A DNA stretch of 64,000 bases from Treponema sp. (GTDB taxonomy: Bacteria; Spirochaetota; Spirochaetia; Treponematales; Treponemataceae): the NCBI GenBank assembly GCA_024402695.1, contig JAKSTG010000009.1:1-64000 (forward strand), read 5' to 3'. Numbering within the stretch: the stretch's first letter is position 1; every line of letters begins with the position of its first letter. A program made the translations under genes and the position numbers. Below, piece by piece: positions 1 to 7,769 of the stretch. The notes under the pieces are model-generated. The model saw only the letters and a program-made list of their open reading frames with translations, was not told where the DNA came from and ran no database searches.

Positions 1-1243
1 GGATGTCAGCAACGATCTGGCGCCATACAGGAGATTTTGCTCCACCACCAGTAAGGCGAAGTTCTTTTGCATCAAAGCCGAGAGCTTTGAATCCGTCCAA
101 CCCACCGCGCATGCTGAATACTGCACTTTCAAGAGCAGCACGAGCAATGTTAGCGCGTGAACAGTTGGCGTATGTCATACCTGTGATAGAAGCACGTCCG
201 TGTGGAAGGTTAGGAGTTCTTTCACCATTGAAGAATGGAAGAACGAATACACCGTCACATCCTGGTTTTGCTTTAGCAGCTTCGTCGTCGAATGCGCGAA
301 CGTCCAGCTGGAACAGATCGCGGATTTCTTCTGAAGCAACTGTACAGTTCATTGTACAAAGAAGTGGAAGGTATCCGTTTGTTGATGAAGCGAATCCCGA
401 GATTCCGTTTTCTGGGTCAGCAACTGATTTGTCGTTGAAACCGTAAAGTGTTCCTGATGTACCCATAGACATTGTAAGAGTTCCACCTTTAACACATCCA
501 GTTCCGATAGCAGACATCATGTTGTCTCCACCACCTGCAGAAACAGGGATTCCTTCTGGGATTCCGAATTTCTTTGCAGCTTCAGCGTTTACGAAACCTG
601 CTGGCTGGTCGTCAGAAATGATTTTTGGCAGTTTTGCCAGAAGTCCTTCATCAATAAGATTACAAACTTTTTCTGACCATTTTCTTTCGATTGAGTTGAA
701 GATTGCTGTACCAGAAGCATCACCGCATTCCATTACGTAGTCGCCTGTAAGAGCGTAGTTGATGTAGTCGTGTGGAAGCATGATGTATGCCAGGTTTGCG
801 AAAGCTTCAGGTTTGTGGCGTTTGAGCCAGAAGATTTTTGGAGCTGTGAAGCCAGGGAGCATGAAGTTCTGAACGGCTTCAACCATCTTTTCTTTTCCGC
901 CGATAGCATCTGTAAGAATCTTACATTCTTCTGTTGTTGATGTATCGTTCCAGAGTTTTACGTTGTAAAGAGCTTTTCCGTCTTTTCCAAGAGGAACAAA
1001 TCCGTGCTGGTGTCCTGAAACACCGATAGCCTGGATAGAAGCGCGTCCTTCAGCAGAAAGTTTTCCGAAACATACGCTGAGTGCTTCATCGTACCATTCA
1101 ACTTTCTGTTCACGTGTACCGTCATTTTCAGAAATGAGGTCCATTGGGCATGCGCCGCTTTCAATAGTTTTTTTGTTTTCGTAATCGTAGAGTACAACTT
1201 TCATTGACTGTGTACCCATATCAATTCCGGCTACTGTTTTCAT
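1..1243 (-). CDS. xylB: xylulokinase, 3' end cut by window edge
   Basis: FGGY-family sugar kinase that phosphorylates D-xylulose on the way from xylose to the pentose phosphate pathway; cytoplasmic. It starts at the CAT at 1241-1243. The N-terminus MKTVAGIDMGTQSMKVV is the first ATP/phosphate motif, GVSGHQHGFVPL is typical of xylulokinases, and GGGDNMMSA, MGTSGTL and LTGGGAKSPVWRQ belong to the second actin-like half. About 414 codons are visible and the family is usually near 490, so only the last part is missing. A DUF4867-like gene lies upstream on the same strand, separated by a folded element. An exact substrate other than xylulose, such as another ketopentose, cannot be excluded. Confidence 0.9.
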   Translation of the reverse strand, partial: MKTVAGIDMGTQSMKVVLYDYENKKTIESGACPMDLISENDGTREQKVEWYDEALSVCFGKLSAEGRASIQAIGVSGHQHGFVPLGKDGKALYNVKLWNDTSTTEECKILTDAIGGKEKMVEAVQNFMLPGFTAPKIFWLKRHKPEAFANLAYIMLPHDYINYALTGDYVMECGDASGTAIFNSIERKWSEKVCNLIDEGLLAKLPKIISDDQPAGFVNAEAAKKFGIPEGIPVSAGGGDNMMSAIGTGCVKGGTLTMSMGTSGTLYGFNDKSVADPENGISGFASSTNGYLPLLCTMNCTVASEEIRDLFQLDVRAFDDEAAKAKPGCDGVFVLPFFNGERTPNLPHGRASITGMTYANCSRANIARAALESAVFSMRGGLDGFKALGFDAKELRLTGGGAKSPVWRQIVADI

Positions 1244-1250
1244 AAATGTC

Positions 1251-1437
1251 TTTCCTTTTCAGTTGGTTTAGTCTTTGAAAATCTGCTCCCGTGCGAAAAC
1301 CGGCCACTCAAAACCGCTCGCTAGCGTCGCTGCACGCTGAGTGCGTCAAGGAAACTATAAAACCGCACTCAGAGTGCTTTTGGTGTCACGGTTTTCTTAC
1401 TCGCGCAGATTTTCAGCTTAAAATACCAGAAAGGAAA
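1251..1437 (-). ncRNA. folded intergenic element, copy A (candidate structured RNA)
   Basis: Read on the minus strand. An imperfect distal stem (AAAGGAAA 1430-1437 with TTTCCTTT 1251-1258) encloses a 10-bp outer stem (GAAAATCTGC 1277-1286 with GCAGATTTTC 1405-1414). Inside are the loop strands GCGAGTAA and GCACGGGA, an 8-bp inner stem (GAAAACCG with CGGTTTTC), then a core hairpin: GCAC, an unpaired T, a 9-bp stem CTGAGTGCG/CGCACTCAG, the 18-nt loop GTTTTATAGTTTCCTTGA, an unpaired C, GTGC and AGC. The same architecture with different stem sequences occurs at 24958-25175 and 33488-33683. It lies between two minus-strand genes, on their strand. RNA function is inferred; a miniature mobile element is the alternative. 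Confidence 0.6.
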
Positions 1438-1453
1438 AATCTTTCTGATATTT
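1421..1453 (-). terminator. terminator-like hairpin after the DUF4867-like gene
   Basis: On the minus strand AAATATCAGAAAG and CTTTCTGGTATTT pair through one T-G wobble with a 7-nt loop, and the 3' arm runs into TTTT. It lies 18 bp past the stop codon of the 1471-2118 gene. One arm overlaps the distal stem of copy A, so the two folds would compete. Confidence 0.5.
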
Positions 1454-1470
1454 CAAATAATCTTAAGAGC

Positions 1471-2118
1471 TTAGTTCTTTGCCAGGTCCAGGTTTGGTCC
1501 GATGAGGCCAACGAAGGCACCGGCTTTTGCTTCTGTTGTATCTGGGTGAGCGATAAGCCACTTGTTGCGTGCCCAAAGGAGTTTGTCTTCGAAATCAACT
1601 TCTTTAAGAGCTGGTTTTTCTGTGTTTGTGTCTTTTGGAAGAACGATGATTACACGGAAACCTTCTTTAGAAACTTCTCCGCCTTTTACAGCGTTACATG
1701 GAGCGTAGTGGAGAGTTGTTTCGTAAACCTGAACAACTGTTCCTTTTGGAACGTAGAAAGCTTCTACACAGTTTGTGTTCAGTTTTCCGTTTTTAACTGA
1801 TTCAAGTGAAGCCAGCATCAGAATACAGTCATTTGATGGGATGTTAAGTTCTGAACCGCGGTGCCATTCAAGACAGTTGAGTTTTGTGTTGTTACCGTTA
1901 CAGTAACCGATCTGGATTGGCATTCCACCGTAAGCGTTTGTAGAGAATACATCTCCCATGATTGCTTCCAGGTCTGAATCGCTTGGTTCGTAGATTACTG
2001 CGTTAGCAGGTTTTTCTGTTTTTTCATCAAGTTTTGCAAGCAGGGCTGTTACATCATAGCCTGTAAGAACCTTACCGTATTTTTTGAATGAATGACTGAA
2101 AACTGATTTAATTTTCAT
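1471..2118 (-). CDS. DUF4867-like protein (cupin-like sugar-metabolism associate)
   Basis: A 215-residue soluble protein without signal peptide or membrane segment. The sequence resembles the DUF4867 family (recognised by eye), whose members sit among sugar kinase and isomerase genes in gut bacteria. Residues such as LEWHRGSELN, FYVPKGTVVQVYETTLHYAPC and EGFRVIIVLP read like a cupin barrel binding a small ligand or metal. It lies upstream of xylB on the same strand, which suggests a role in pentose use. No reaction is established for the family as far as I know. The start has a good ribosome site, AAGGAG, close upstream. Confidence 0.6.
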   Translation of the reverse strand: MKIKSVFSHSFKKYGKVLTGYDVTALLAKLDEKTEKPANAVIYEPSDSDLEAIMGDVFSTNAYGGMPIQIGYCNGNNTKLNCLEWHRGSELNIPSNDCILMLASLESVKNGKLNTNCVEAFYVPKGTVVQVYETTLHYAPCNAVKGGEVSKEGFRVIIVLPKDTNTEKPALKEVDFEDKLLWARNKWLIAHPDTTEAKAGAFVGLIGPNLDLAKN

Positions 2119-2264
2119 TTTCGACTCCTTTTTATATCAGTTTGTGCCCATTTAGGGCAAATTTACGTATTTGTTCTATTTTATTACATTAATTCGATTA
2201 GTCAAATTTGGGAAATCCCCTATATATTGAACATTTTCCCATAAACTTTTAATATTTGTGTTAT

Positions 2265-2792
2265 ATGAATAATGTAAACGATTTAATAAGTGATTTTCTG
2301 GATAAAGATACAGTCAACGAACTGGCCAATTTCCTGAACAAAGCAGAAAAATTTGAAAAAGCCGCCGACAAAATCGCTGTAGCATTTGGTTCAAAAACAG
2401 GTTTTTCAAAAATCACTCCTGAAAATGCTGTTAAACTTTCACACAGTTTCAAAAACAACCTGACACTTCTTATCCAGAAGACATGGGTTGAAAAATCAGA
2501 CATCGCACTCAAAGATAAACTTCTTTTCGAACTTGAAGGATTCAAAATTGATGATGAAAAATCATGGGTAGACCGCTATCCTGCATTCCTTTCGCTCATT
2601 GATGAAGCTGTATTCCTTATGTTCGGAAAACAGGCAAAGTCAGAAGACTTCCTTGAATATTCACTTCGCATTGACCCCGAATTCGGGATTTTCTGGTGGT
2701 ATATTGGAAGCCTGCCAAAAGAACATGACTGGTCAGAAGCAAAATGCCGTCTGGCTGTTCTGGTCGGAATGTACTTCATGGCAAATTACTAA
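2265..2792 (+). CDS. hypothetical protein, about 175 residues
   Basis: I do not recognise this protein. It begins MNNVNDLISDFLDKD at the ATG at 2265; an in-frame TTG lies nine bases further up but has no support. It is acidic and predicted largely helical, with no signal peptide; the C-terminal half has aromatic stretches (GIFWWYIG, VLVGMYFMANY) that look like a buried core rather than a true membrane span. An AT-rich stretch with TTATAT directly precedes the start and no Shine-Dalgarno is visible. It ends just before a small palindrome and a terminator, so it is probably a single-gene unit. Confidence 0.7.
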   Translation: MNNVNDLISDFLDKDTVNELANFLNKAEKFEKAADKIAVAFGSKTGFSKITPENAVKLSHSFKNNLTLLIQKTWVEKSDIALKDKLLFELEGFKIDDEKSWVDRYPAFLSLIDEAVFLMFGKQAKSEDFLEYSLRIDPEFGIFWWYIGSLPKEHDWSEAKCRLAVLVGMYFMANY

Positions 2793-2848
2793 TCCCTCGA
2801 CTCCGTTCGGGATGACATAAGGCTTCCTTCGGGGAGCTTTTTTTTTTG
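2791..2848 (+). terminator. REP-like palindrome followed by a terminator before proA
   Basis: Directly at the stop codon of the preceding gene lies AATCCCTCGACTCCG, TTCGGGATGACA (ATCCC pairs with GGGAT). The reverse complement, TGTCATCCCGAACGG and so on, resembles a short palindrome scattered between genes in many bacteria. It is followed by GCTTCC, TTC, GGGGAGC and a run of ten T. The T run ends only about 10 nt before the proA ATG, so it could also act as an attenuator or as part of the proA leader. Confidence 0.5.
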
Positions 2849-2857
2849 GAGAAAAAA

Positions 2858-4264
2858 ATGGATTTGAACAACATCTGTAAATCTTTAAGAACAGGAACCA
2901 ACAAACTGGCCCTTCAGACTGCGACTCAGAAAAATGCAGCTTTGAAGGCAGTTGTAGAATCTATAAAAAATCAGAAGTCAGAAATTCTTGCGGCTAATGC
3001 ACTGGATGTTCAGAAAGCCCGCGACGGCGGAATGACAGAAAGTCTGGTAGACCGTCTTTCTCTGGATGATAAAAAAATCGCCGGCATTCTGGGCAGCATT
3101 GAACAGGTTATTGCTCAGACTGATCCTATTGGTGAGGAAGTGGGAGGATGGAAAACTCCTAACGGCCTTACAATCCGCCAGGTTCGTGTTCCTGTAGGGG
3201 TTGTTGCAATTATTTACGAAAGCCGTCCAAATGTTACAGCCGATGCTTTCTGTCTTTCTTACAAAAGCGGAAATGCCATTCTTCTTCGCGGATCTTCATC
3301 GGCACTTAATTCAAACAAAGCTATTGTAAAAGCAATTAAAGACGGACTTGCTTCAGTTGAGGGCGGAGTTCCGGAAGCCATTGAACTTGCTCCATGCGAA
3401 AGCCACGATGAGGTAAAGGAAATCCTTACAGCCGTAGGAAAAATCGACATGGCTCTTCCACGTGGAAGCGCCAGACTAATTAAGATGGTAATTGATACTG
3501 CCAAGGTTCCTGTAATCGAAACAGGCAGCGGCGTGTGTCACCTTTATGTTGATGAATCAGCTGATATTGAAATGGCAGTTCAGATTGCAAAGAACGCAAA
3601 AATGCAGAGACCTGGAGTTTGTAACGCCATTGAATGTATTGTTGTGAACAAGAAAGTTTCAAAGACTTTCCTGCCAAAACTTGTGGAAGCTTTTGACGGG
3701 AAAGTTACAATGCATGCTGACAGTCCAAGCTTCAGAACAATTCTTAAATATCTTAAGGAAGAAAAAGGGCTTGTAGTTCCTGAGCCTGTAAAAGAAGAAC
3801 CAAAAGTTGAAGATGATGTTTTCAGCCTTTCAGATCTGGCCGATGTTCTTGGGGTTTCAGACAAAGTCTCGTCTTCCGCTGCGCTTCCAAAAGTTTCGGG
3901 AGTTGACTGGCTTGTTCCTGCAGAAAGAAAAGATTTTGGATTTGAATTCCTGGATTTTGCCTGTGCCATTAAAACAGTAGCAAACCTTGATGAAGCAATT
4001 GAATACATCAATGGGCACAACACAAAACATTCTGAATCAATTATTACAAATGACAGAAACCGGGCCCGCGAATTCCAGAACAGAATTGATGCATCCTGCG
4101 TTTATGTAAATGCTTCGACTCGTTTCACAGACGGCGGCGAATTCGGTTTTGGCGCTGAACTTGGAATCAGTACTCAGAAGCTTCATGCCCGCGGACCTAT
4201 GGGAATCAAGGCGCTGACAACTACAAAGTACCTGATCGACGGGGAAGGACAAGTTAGAGGTTAA
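2858..4264 (+). CDS. proA: gamma-glutamyl phosphate reductase with an internal acidic insert
   Basis: Cytoplasmic NADPH-dependent reductase of the second proline-synthesis step, turning glutamyl-5-phosphate into glutamate semialdehyde. Start at the ATG at 2858 after GGAGAAAAAA. The catalytic cysteine motif RPGVCNAIE, the segment YESRPNVT and the C-terminal NASTRFTDGGEFGFGAELG, QKLHARGPMG are all present. The protein is 468 residues against about 417 in E. coli ProA. The excess is a Lys/Glu/Pro and Ser-rich stretch at roughly residues 306-352 (VPEPVKEEPKVEDD, LADVLGVSDKVSSS) that lies between the catalytic and oligomerisation parts. Followed 169 bp later by proB, with which it forms the glutamate-to-proline pathway. 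Confidence 0.95.
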   Translation: MDLNNICKSLRTGTNKLALQTATQKNAALKAVVESIKNQKSEILAANALDVQKARDGGMTESLVDRLSLDDKKIAGILGSIEQVIAQTDPIGEEVGGWKTPNGLTIRQVRVPVGVVAIIYESRPNVTADAFCLSYKSGNAILLRGSSSALNSNKAIVKAIKDGLASVEGGVPEAIELAPCESHDEVKEILTAVGKIDMALPRGSARLIKMVIDTAKVPVIETGSGVCHLYVDESADIEMAVQIAKNAKMQRPGVCNAIECIVVNKKVSKTFLPKLVEAFDGKVTMHADSPSFRTILKYLKEEKGLVVPEPVKEEPKVEDDVFSLSDLADVLGVSDKVSSSAALPKVSGVDWLVPAERKDFGFEFLDFACAIKTVANLDEAIEYINGHNTKHSESIITNDRNRAREFQNRIDASCVYVNASTRFTDGGEFGFGAELGISTQKLHARGPMGIKALTTTKYLIDGEGQVRG

Positions 4265-4269
4265 TAAAA

Positions 4270-4297
4270 GGAATAGGGAATAAGGAATAGGGAATAA
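4270..4297 (+). repeat. 14-bp tandem duplication in the proA-proB gap
   Basis: GGAATAGGGAATAA occurs twice head to tail. The rest of the 169-bp gap holds weak hairpins (CCTA/TAGG near 4302 and AGACTG/CAGTCT near 4332-4366) and no T-box or known riboswitch signature that I can see. Confidence 0.7.
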
Positions 4298-4433
4298 TTA
4301 CCTAATGTATAGGAAATCGGTCGGTGTAAAAGACTGAATATCGAAGAGGAACGCAGTCTGAATTAGAGAGTATATCTAATGTAAAAGAAAGTGTTTTGTA
4401 TGAGATATATAAAATTGATTGGGGAGTTTTAAA

Positions 4434-5255
4434 ATGAATGAGGAAAATTCTATGACAAATAGTATTAACATTGCGAAGATTTTGAAGTCTTCAAGAAAAA
4501 TTGTAATTAAAATCGGAAGCAACACTTTGGCAAAAGCAGACGGAACTCAGAACACAGAGTTCATGCAGAGTTTTGCACGTCAGTGTAAAAGCCTTATTGA
4601 TATGGGAAAACAGGTTGTAGTTGTTTCTTCCGGGGCTCAGGTTTCGGGAGTTTCGACTCTGAAGGAATGGGCTCGTAAAAAGGATGTTCATTTCCGTCAG
4701 GCTCTTTGTGCAATCGGTCAGGTTGAGCTTATGACTCAGTGGAGGAAAGCTTTTGCAGAACAGGATCTTCATATCGGTCAGCTGCTTTTTACAAAAGAAG
4801 ATTTCGAAAATGATCACCGTTCCCTGAACATCCGCAATACTCTTTTCACTCTTGCAGATGAAGGAGCAATTCCAATCATCAATGAAAACGACTCTGTTTC
4901 TACAGATGAATTTGCCATTGGTGATAACGACAACCTTTCAGCTCTTACAGCAATTCTCTGGAGTGCTGACCTTCTGATTCTTTTCAGCGACATTGATGGA
5001 ATCTACACAGACAATCCAAAGACTAATCCTGAAGCAAAACTTATTGAAACTGTAACAGATATTCCTGCTTTGCGCGCAGGCATCACAATCGGAAATACAA
5101 ATGCTTTTGGTACAGGCGGAATTGAAACAAAGATTCAGGCTGCAGAAAAAACTACAAGCTACGGTATTCCTCTTCTTCTTGCCAACGGTTCTCAGGATAA
5201 CATTCTGGACAATCTGGTAAACGGAAAAGCAAACGGAACAATTTTTCTGGCATAA
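4434..5255 (+). CDS. proB: glutamate 5-kinase, short form without PUA domain
   Basis: Catalyses ATP-dependent phosphorylation of glutamate, the first and normally proline-inhibited step of proline synthesis; cytoplasmic amino-acid kinase fold. Motifs include KIGSNTLAK near the N-terminus, VVVSSGAQVSG, INENDSVSTDEF for glutamate binding, FGDNDNLSA-type GDNDNLSALTA, FSDIDGIYTDNP and the C-terminal FGTGGIETKIQAA. About 273 residues, whereas E. coli ProB has 367 because of a C-terminal PUA domain, which is absent here. ATG at 4434 follows GGGGAG at a good distance; ATG at 4452 after GAGG is an alternative. The stop codon overlaps the next start (TAATG). Confidence 0.93.
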   Translation: MNEENSMTNSINIAKILKSSRKIVIKIGSNTLAKADGTQNTEFMQSFARQCKSLIDMGKQVVVVSSGAQVSGVSTLKEWARKKDVHFRQALCAIGQVELMTQWRKAFAEQDLHIGQLLFTKEDFENDHRSLNIRNTLFTLADEGAIPIINENDSVSTDEFAIGDNDNLSALTAILWSADLLILFSDIDGIYTDNPKTNPEAKLIETVTDIPALRAGITIGNTNAFGTGGIETKIQAAEKTTSYGIPLLLANGSQDNILDNLVNGKANGTIFLA

Positions 5256-5743
5256 TGATTTCGTCTGAAAAAGTGACTCGCTTTCTTATCGAAAAAAATC
5301 TCACCATAAGCTTTATGGAGTCCTGTACCTCAGGGCTCCTGGCTTCTATGTTTACAGACACGGAAGGGGCTTCAAAAGTTTTTACCGGAAGTCTTGTGAC
5401 TTATTCCAATGAACAGAAAATCAAGGCGGGAGTAGATGCTTCCGTAATCGAAAAGTTCGGGGTTTATTCTGTGGAGACTGCCCGCCAGATGGCACAGGTT
5501 GCACAGACGATTTACGGAACTGACATTGCTGCAGGTATATCAGGAACTACCGGAAATATCGACCCGAATAATCCTGATTCTGTTCAGGGCGAAGCCTTCT
5601 TCTGCATCCGCCTTAAAAATCAGAATTACGATTTCCACATTCAGAAAGATGTCTCTTCTATGAGCAGAAAAGAAATCAAAAATTTCTATGCTGAAAAAAT
5701 ATATGAAGAGATGTGGAAAATATTAAAACAATACTTTATATAA
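5255..5743 (+). CDS. pncC: CinA C-terminal-type nicotinamide-nucleotide amidohydrolase
   Basis: Stand-alone C-terminal domain of CinA, which in characterised members removes the amide of NMN to give nicotinate mononucleotide in NAD salvage. The hallmark MESCTSGLLASM, VTYSNEQK, GISGTTGNIDPN and QGEAFFCI segments are present along 162 residues, the size of single-domain PncC proteins. It overlaps the proB stop codon by one base, so translation is probably coupled to proB. There is no N-terminal MoaB-like domain, so this is not full-length CinA. Confidence 0.88.
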   Translation: MISSEKVTRFLIEKNLTISFMESCTSGLLASMFTDTEGASKVFTGSLVTYSNEQKIKAGVDASVIEKFGVYSVETARQMAQVAQTIYGTDIAAGISGTTGNIDPNNPDSVQGEAFFCIRLKNQNYDFHIQKDVSSMSRKEIKNFYAEKIYEEMWKILKQYFI

Positions 5744-5762
5744 ACTAACTTTAATAATTCAC

Positions 5763-5768
5763 TATAAT
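5763..5768 (+). promoter_or_regulatory. -10 box TATAAT placed for a leaderless mRNA
   Basis: TATAAT ends 6 nt before the ATG of the MATE gene at 5775, and no Shine-Dalgarno precedes the ATG. Transcription starting 6-7 nt after the box would begin at the start codon itself. Confidence 0.6.
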
Positions 5769-5774
5769 ACATTT

Positions 5775-7103
5775 ATGAAACTCAAAGGATTTTATTCGTC
5801 ACTTATTGCAATTGCTGTCCCTGTAATGATGCAGAACCTGCTGCAGACTTTTGTAAACATGCTGGACACTATTATGATTGGCCGGCTTGGAAGTATAGAG
5901 ATTGCAGCTGTTGGTTTGGGTAACCAGGTGTTCTTTGTGCTGAACATGATTCTCTTTGGAATTACTTCAGGTGGAGGTGTATTTATTGCTCAGTTCTGGG
6001 GTAAGAAAGAAATTGCCGGAATAAAAAAATCTTTGGGAATCATGCTTACCCTGTCCATAATTGTCTCAGCGGTTTTCACTGTTCTTTGTCTTACAATTCC
6101 TCACCAGATTCTTCGTTTGTATTCACCTGATCCTGAAGTTATCAGAGTGGGCGGTGATTATCTGCGTCTGGTTTCTTTGAGCTATATTGCTACGGCAATA
6201 ATCTTTGCATATACACAGGCTTTCCGCGGAACAGAAAGAGTTAAGCTTCCTCTGGTTTGTACAAGTCTTTCCCTTGTTACCAATGCCCTTACAAACTATA
6301 TTCTGATTTTCGTTGTGGGATGGGGAGTAAAAGGTGCAGCTCTGGCAACTGTTTTCTCACGTGCCATTGAACTCGTAATCATTCTTGCCTGGTCTTACGG
6401 CAAAAAATATGAAGCTTGTGGTTCTCTTAAGGATCTTATGGATTTTGACTGGACTTTCATCGGTAAGTTTGTAAAGATTGCTCTTCCAGTTATTTTCAAT
6501 GAAACAATGTGGGGACTTGGAATTACTGTTACAAATGCCATTTATGCCCACGCCGGAACCGATGCAATTACCGCCGTAAACATTACAGGAACAATCAGCC
6601 AGCTTACCTGGGTTTTCTGTATGGGCTTTGGAAACGGTATGAGCGTAATTATCGGAAAGAAGATTGGGGAAGGGGAAACAGAACTGGCACAGGGGTATGC
6701 AAAGCGTTCCCTCTGGTTTATGCCTGCAGTTGGCGCCGCCGTGGGAATCTTCCTTTGGCCGTTGTCATATCTTTTGCCTGTATTCTTCAACGTAAGTCCG
6801 GAAATTATCAAAACTGCAAAGAGCATGCTTATCGTCCTGATGATCTGTTATCCTTTCAACTCTTCATGTATGAACTGGGTTGTAGGTGTGTGCCGTGCAG
6901 GCGGCGATACAGTTTTCTCGGCTCTTGCAGAAATGGGAACAATGTGGGGGTATGCGGTTCCAATCGGATTCCTTGCAACTTTTGTTTTCAATCTTCCGAT
7001 TGTATGGATTTACATCTGTATTTCGTCAGAAAACGTGCTTAAAGCAATCGTAGGTCTGATCCGTGTTCTGAGCGGAAAATGGCTTCATGATGTTACACGG
7101 TAA
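5775..7103 (+). CDS. MATE-family multidrug/Na+ or H+ antiporter
   Basis: Inner-membrane exporter of the multidrug and toxic compound extrusion family, which expels cationic or organic compounds using a Na+ or H+ gradient. It is 442 residues with about 12 hydrophobic segments in two homologous halves. The first helix begins AIAVPVMMQNLLQTFVNMLDTIMIGRLG, split here only by the usual MATE residues; the second half starts ALPVIFNETMWGLG. Length matches the family (about 450). Substrate cannot be told from sequence. It has its own -10 box and a shared bidirectional terminator at its 3' end. Confidence 0.9.
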   Translation: MKLKGFYSSLIAIAVPVMMQNLLQTFVNMLDTIMIGRLGSIEIAAVGLGNQVFFVLNMILFGITSGGGVFIAQFWGKKEIAGIKKSLGIMLTLSIIVSAVFTVLCLTIPHQILRLYSPDPEVIRVGGDYLRLVSLSYIATAIIFAYTQAFRGTERVKLPLVCTSLSLVTNALTNYILIFVVGWGVKGAALATVFSRAIELVIILAWSYGKKYEACGSLKDLMDFDWTFIGKFVKIALPVIFNETMWGLGITVTNAIYAHAGTDAITAVNITGTISQLTWVFCMGFGNGMSVIIGKKIGEGETELAQGYAKRSLWFMPAVGAAVGIFLWPLSYLLPVFFNVSPEIIKTAKSMLIVLMICYPFNSSCMNWVVGVCRAGGDTVFSALAEMGTMWGYAVPIGFLATFVFNLPIVWIYICISSENVLKAIVGLIRVLSGKWLHDVTR

Positions 7104-7113
7104 ATAGAATAGC

Positions 7114-7154
7114 AAAAAAAAAGAGGTGTGTTTTTCAACACACCTCTTTTTTTT
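7114..7154. terminator. bidirectional terminator between convergent genes
   Basis: A-run, GAGGTGTG (7123-7130), loop, CACACCTC (7139-7146), T-run. The flanking A and T runs make it work in both directions, ending the MATE gene and the convergent kinase-like gene. Confidence 0.9.
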
Positions 7155-7755
7155 ATTTCATTAAACTTACTCGTCGTTCAACGTAAGCCACCAGAGCATC
7201 TACTGTCGCATCTACGCCAAGTTTTGAAGCGTTGATACAAATGTCGTAGGTACCGGCTTCGCCCCACTTCTTTGAAGAGAAGTGATCGTGATAGGCTTTG
7301 CGGTATTTGTCATGGCGCTGAAGTTTCTTTTCAGCTTCCTTTTCAGAAAGACCGAATTTTTCCATTGTATGTTTGATTCTTACTTCACGGTCAGATGAAA
7401 TGAACACAGAAATAAGACAGTCAAAATCTTTCAGAACTTCTTCTGCACAACGTCCAACAATAACAAATGAATCTTCATCAATAGCCTTTGATTTAAGAAG
7501 GGCACTCTGAATTTCCATAATGTTTTCCATTGGATTGTTTGAGTAACCGCGAACTGTTCGGCTCATGAATTTGAATTTTGGTTTTTCATCGTATTTGTGA
7601 AGTTCTGCAGAATTAACATCATTCTGGTCAGCGAACTCATCAAGAAGATTTCTGTCGTAATACTGAATACCAAGTCTTTCGGCAAGTTTCTGGCCTACAT
7701 CAGAACCTTCACTGCAGAATTCTCGGCCAATAGCAATAATAACCTGTTTATCCAT
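7153..7755 (-). CDS. cytidylate-kinase-like protein
   Basis: A 200-residue P-loop protein of the cytidylate-kinase-like family (related to PF13189), common in anaerobes. The N-terminus IAIGREFCSEGSDVGQKLAERLG contains the unusual GRE-x-GS-x-G phosphate loop, followed by YYDRNLLDEFA and, later, VIVGRCAEEVLKD and a lid-like RIKHTMEKFGLSEKEA. The substrate is not known for this group; true Cmk activity should not be assumed because the family differs from classical CMP kinases. It lies 14 bp after the ion permease on the same strand, so the two are probably co-transcribed. Confidence 0.75.
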   Translation of the reverse strand: MDKQVIIAIGREFCSEGSDVGQKLAERLGIQYYDRNLLDEFADQNDVNSAELHKYDEKPKFKFMSRTVRGYSNNPMENIMEIQSALLKSKAIDEDSFVIVGRCAEEVLKDFDCLISVFISSDREVRIKHTMEKFGLSEKEAEKKLQRHDKYRKAYHDHFSSKKWGEAGTYDICINASKLGVDATVDALVAYVERRVSLMK

Positions 7756-7769
7756 TTTCTACCTCGATA

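Noticed and set aside
1291..1800. Plus-strand open frame over copy A and the DUF4867-like gene
   Set aside because: Antisense to a recognisable gene, and it runs through the folded element; Cys/Phe-rich shadow composition.
4265..4433. T-box or proline riboswitch before proB
   Set aside because: No T-box consensus or other known signature; only weak hairpins and a 14-bp duplication.
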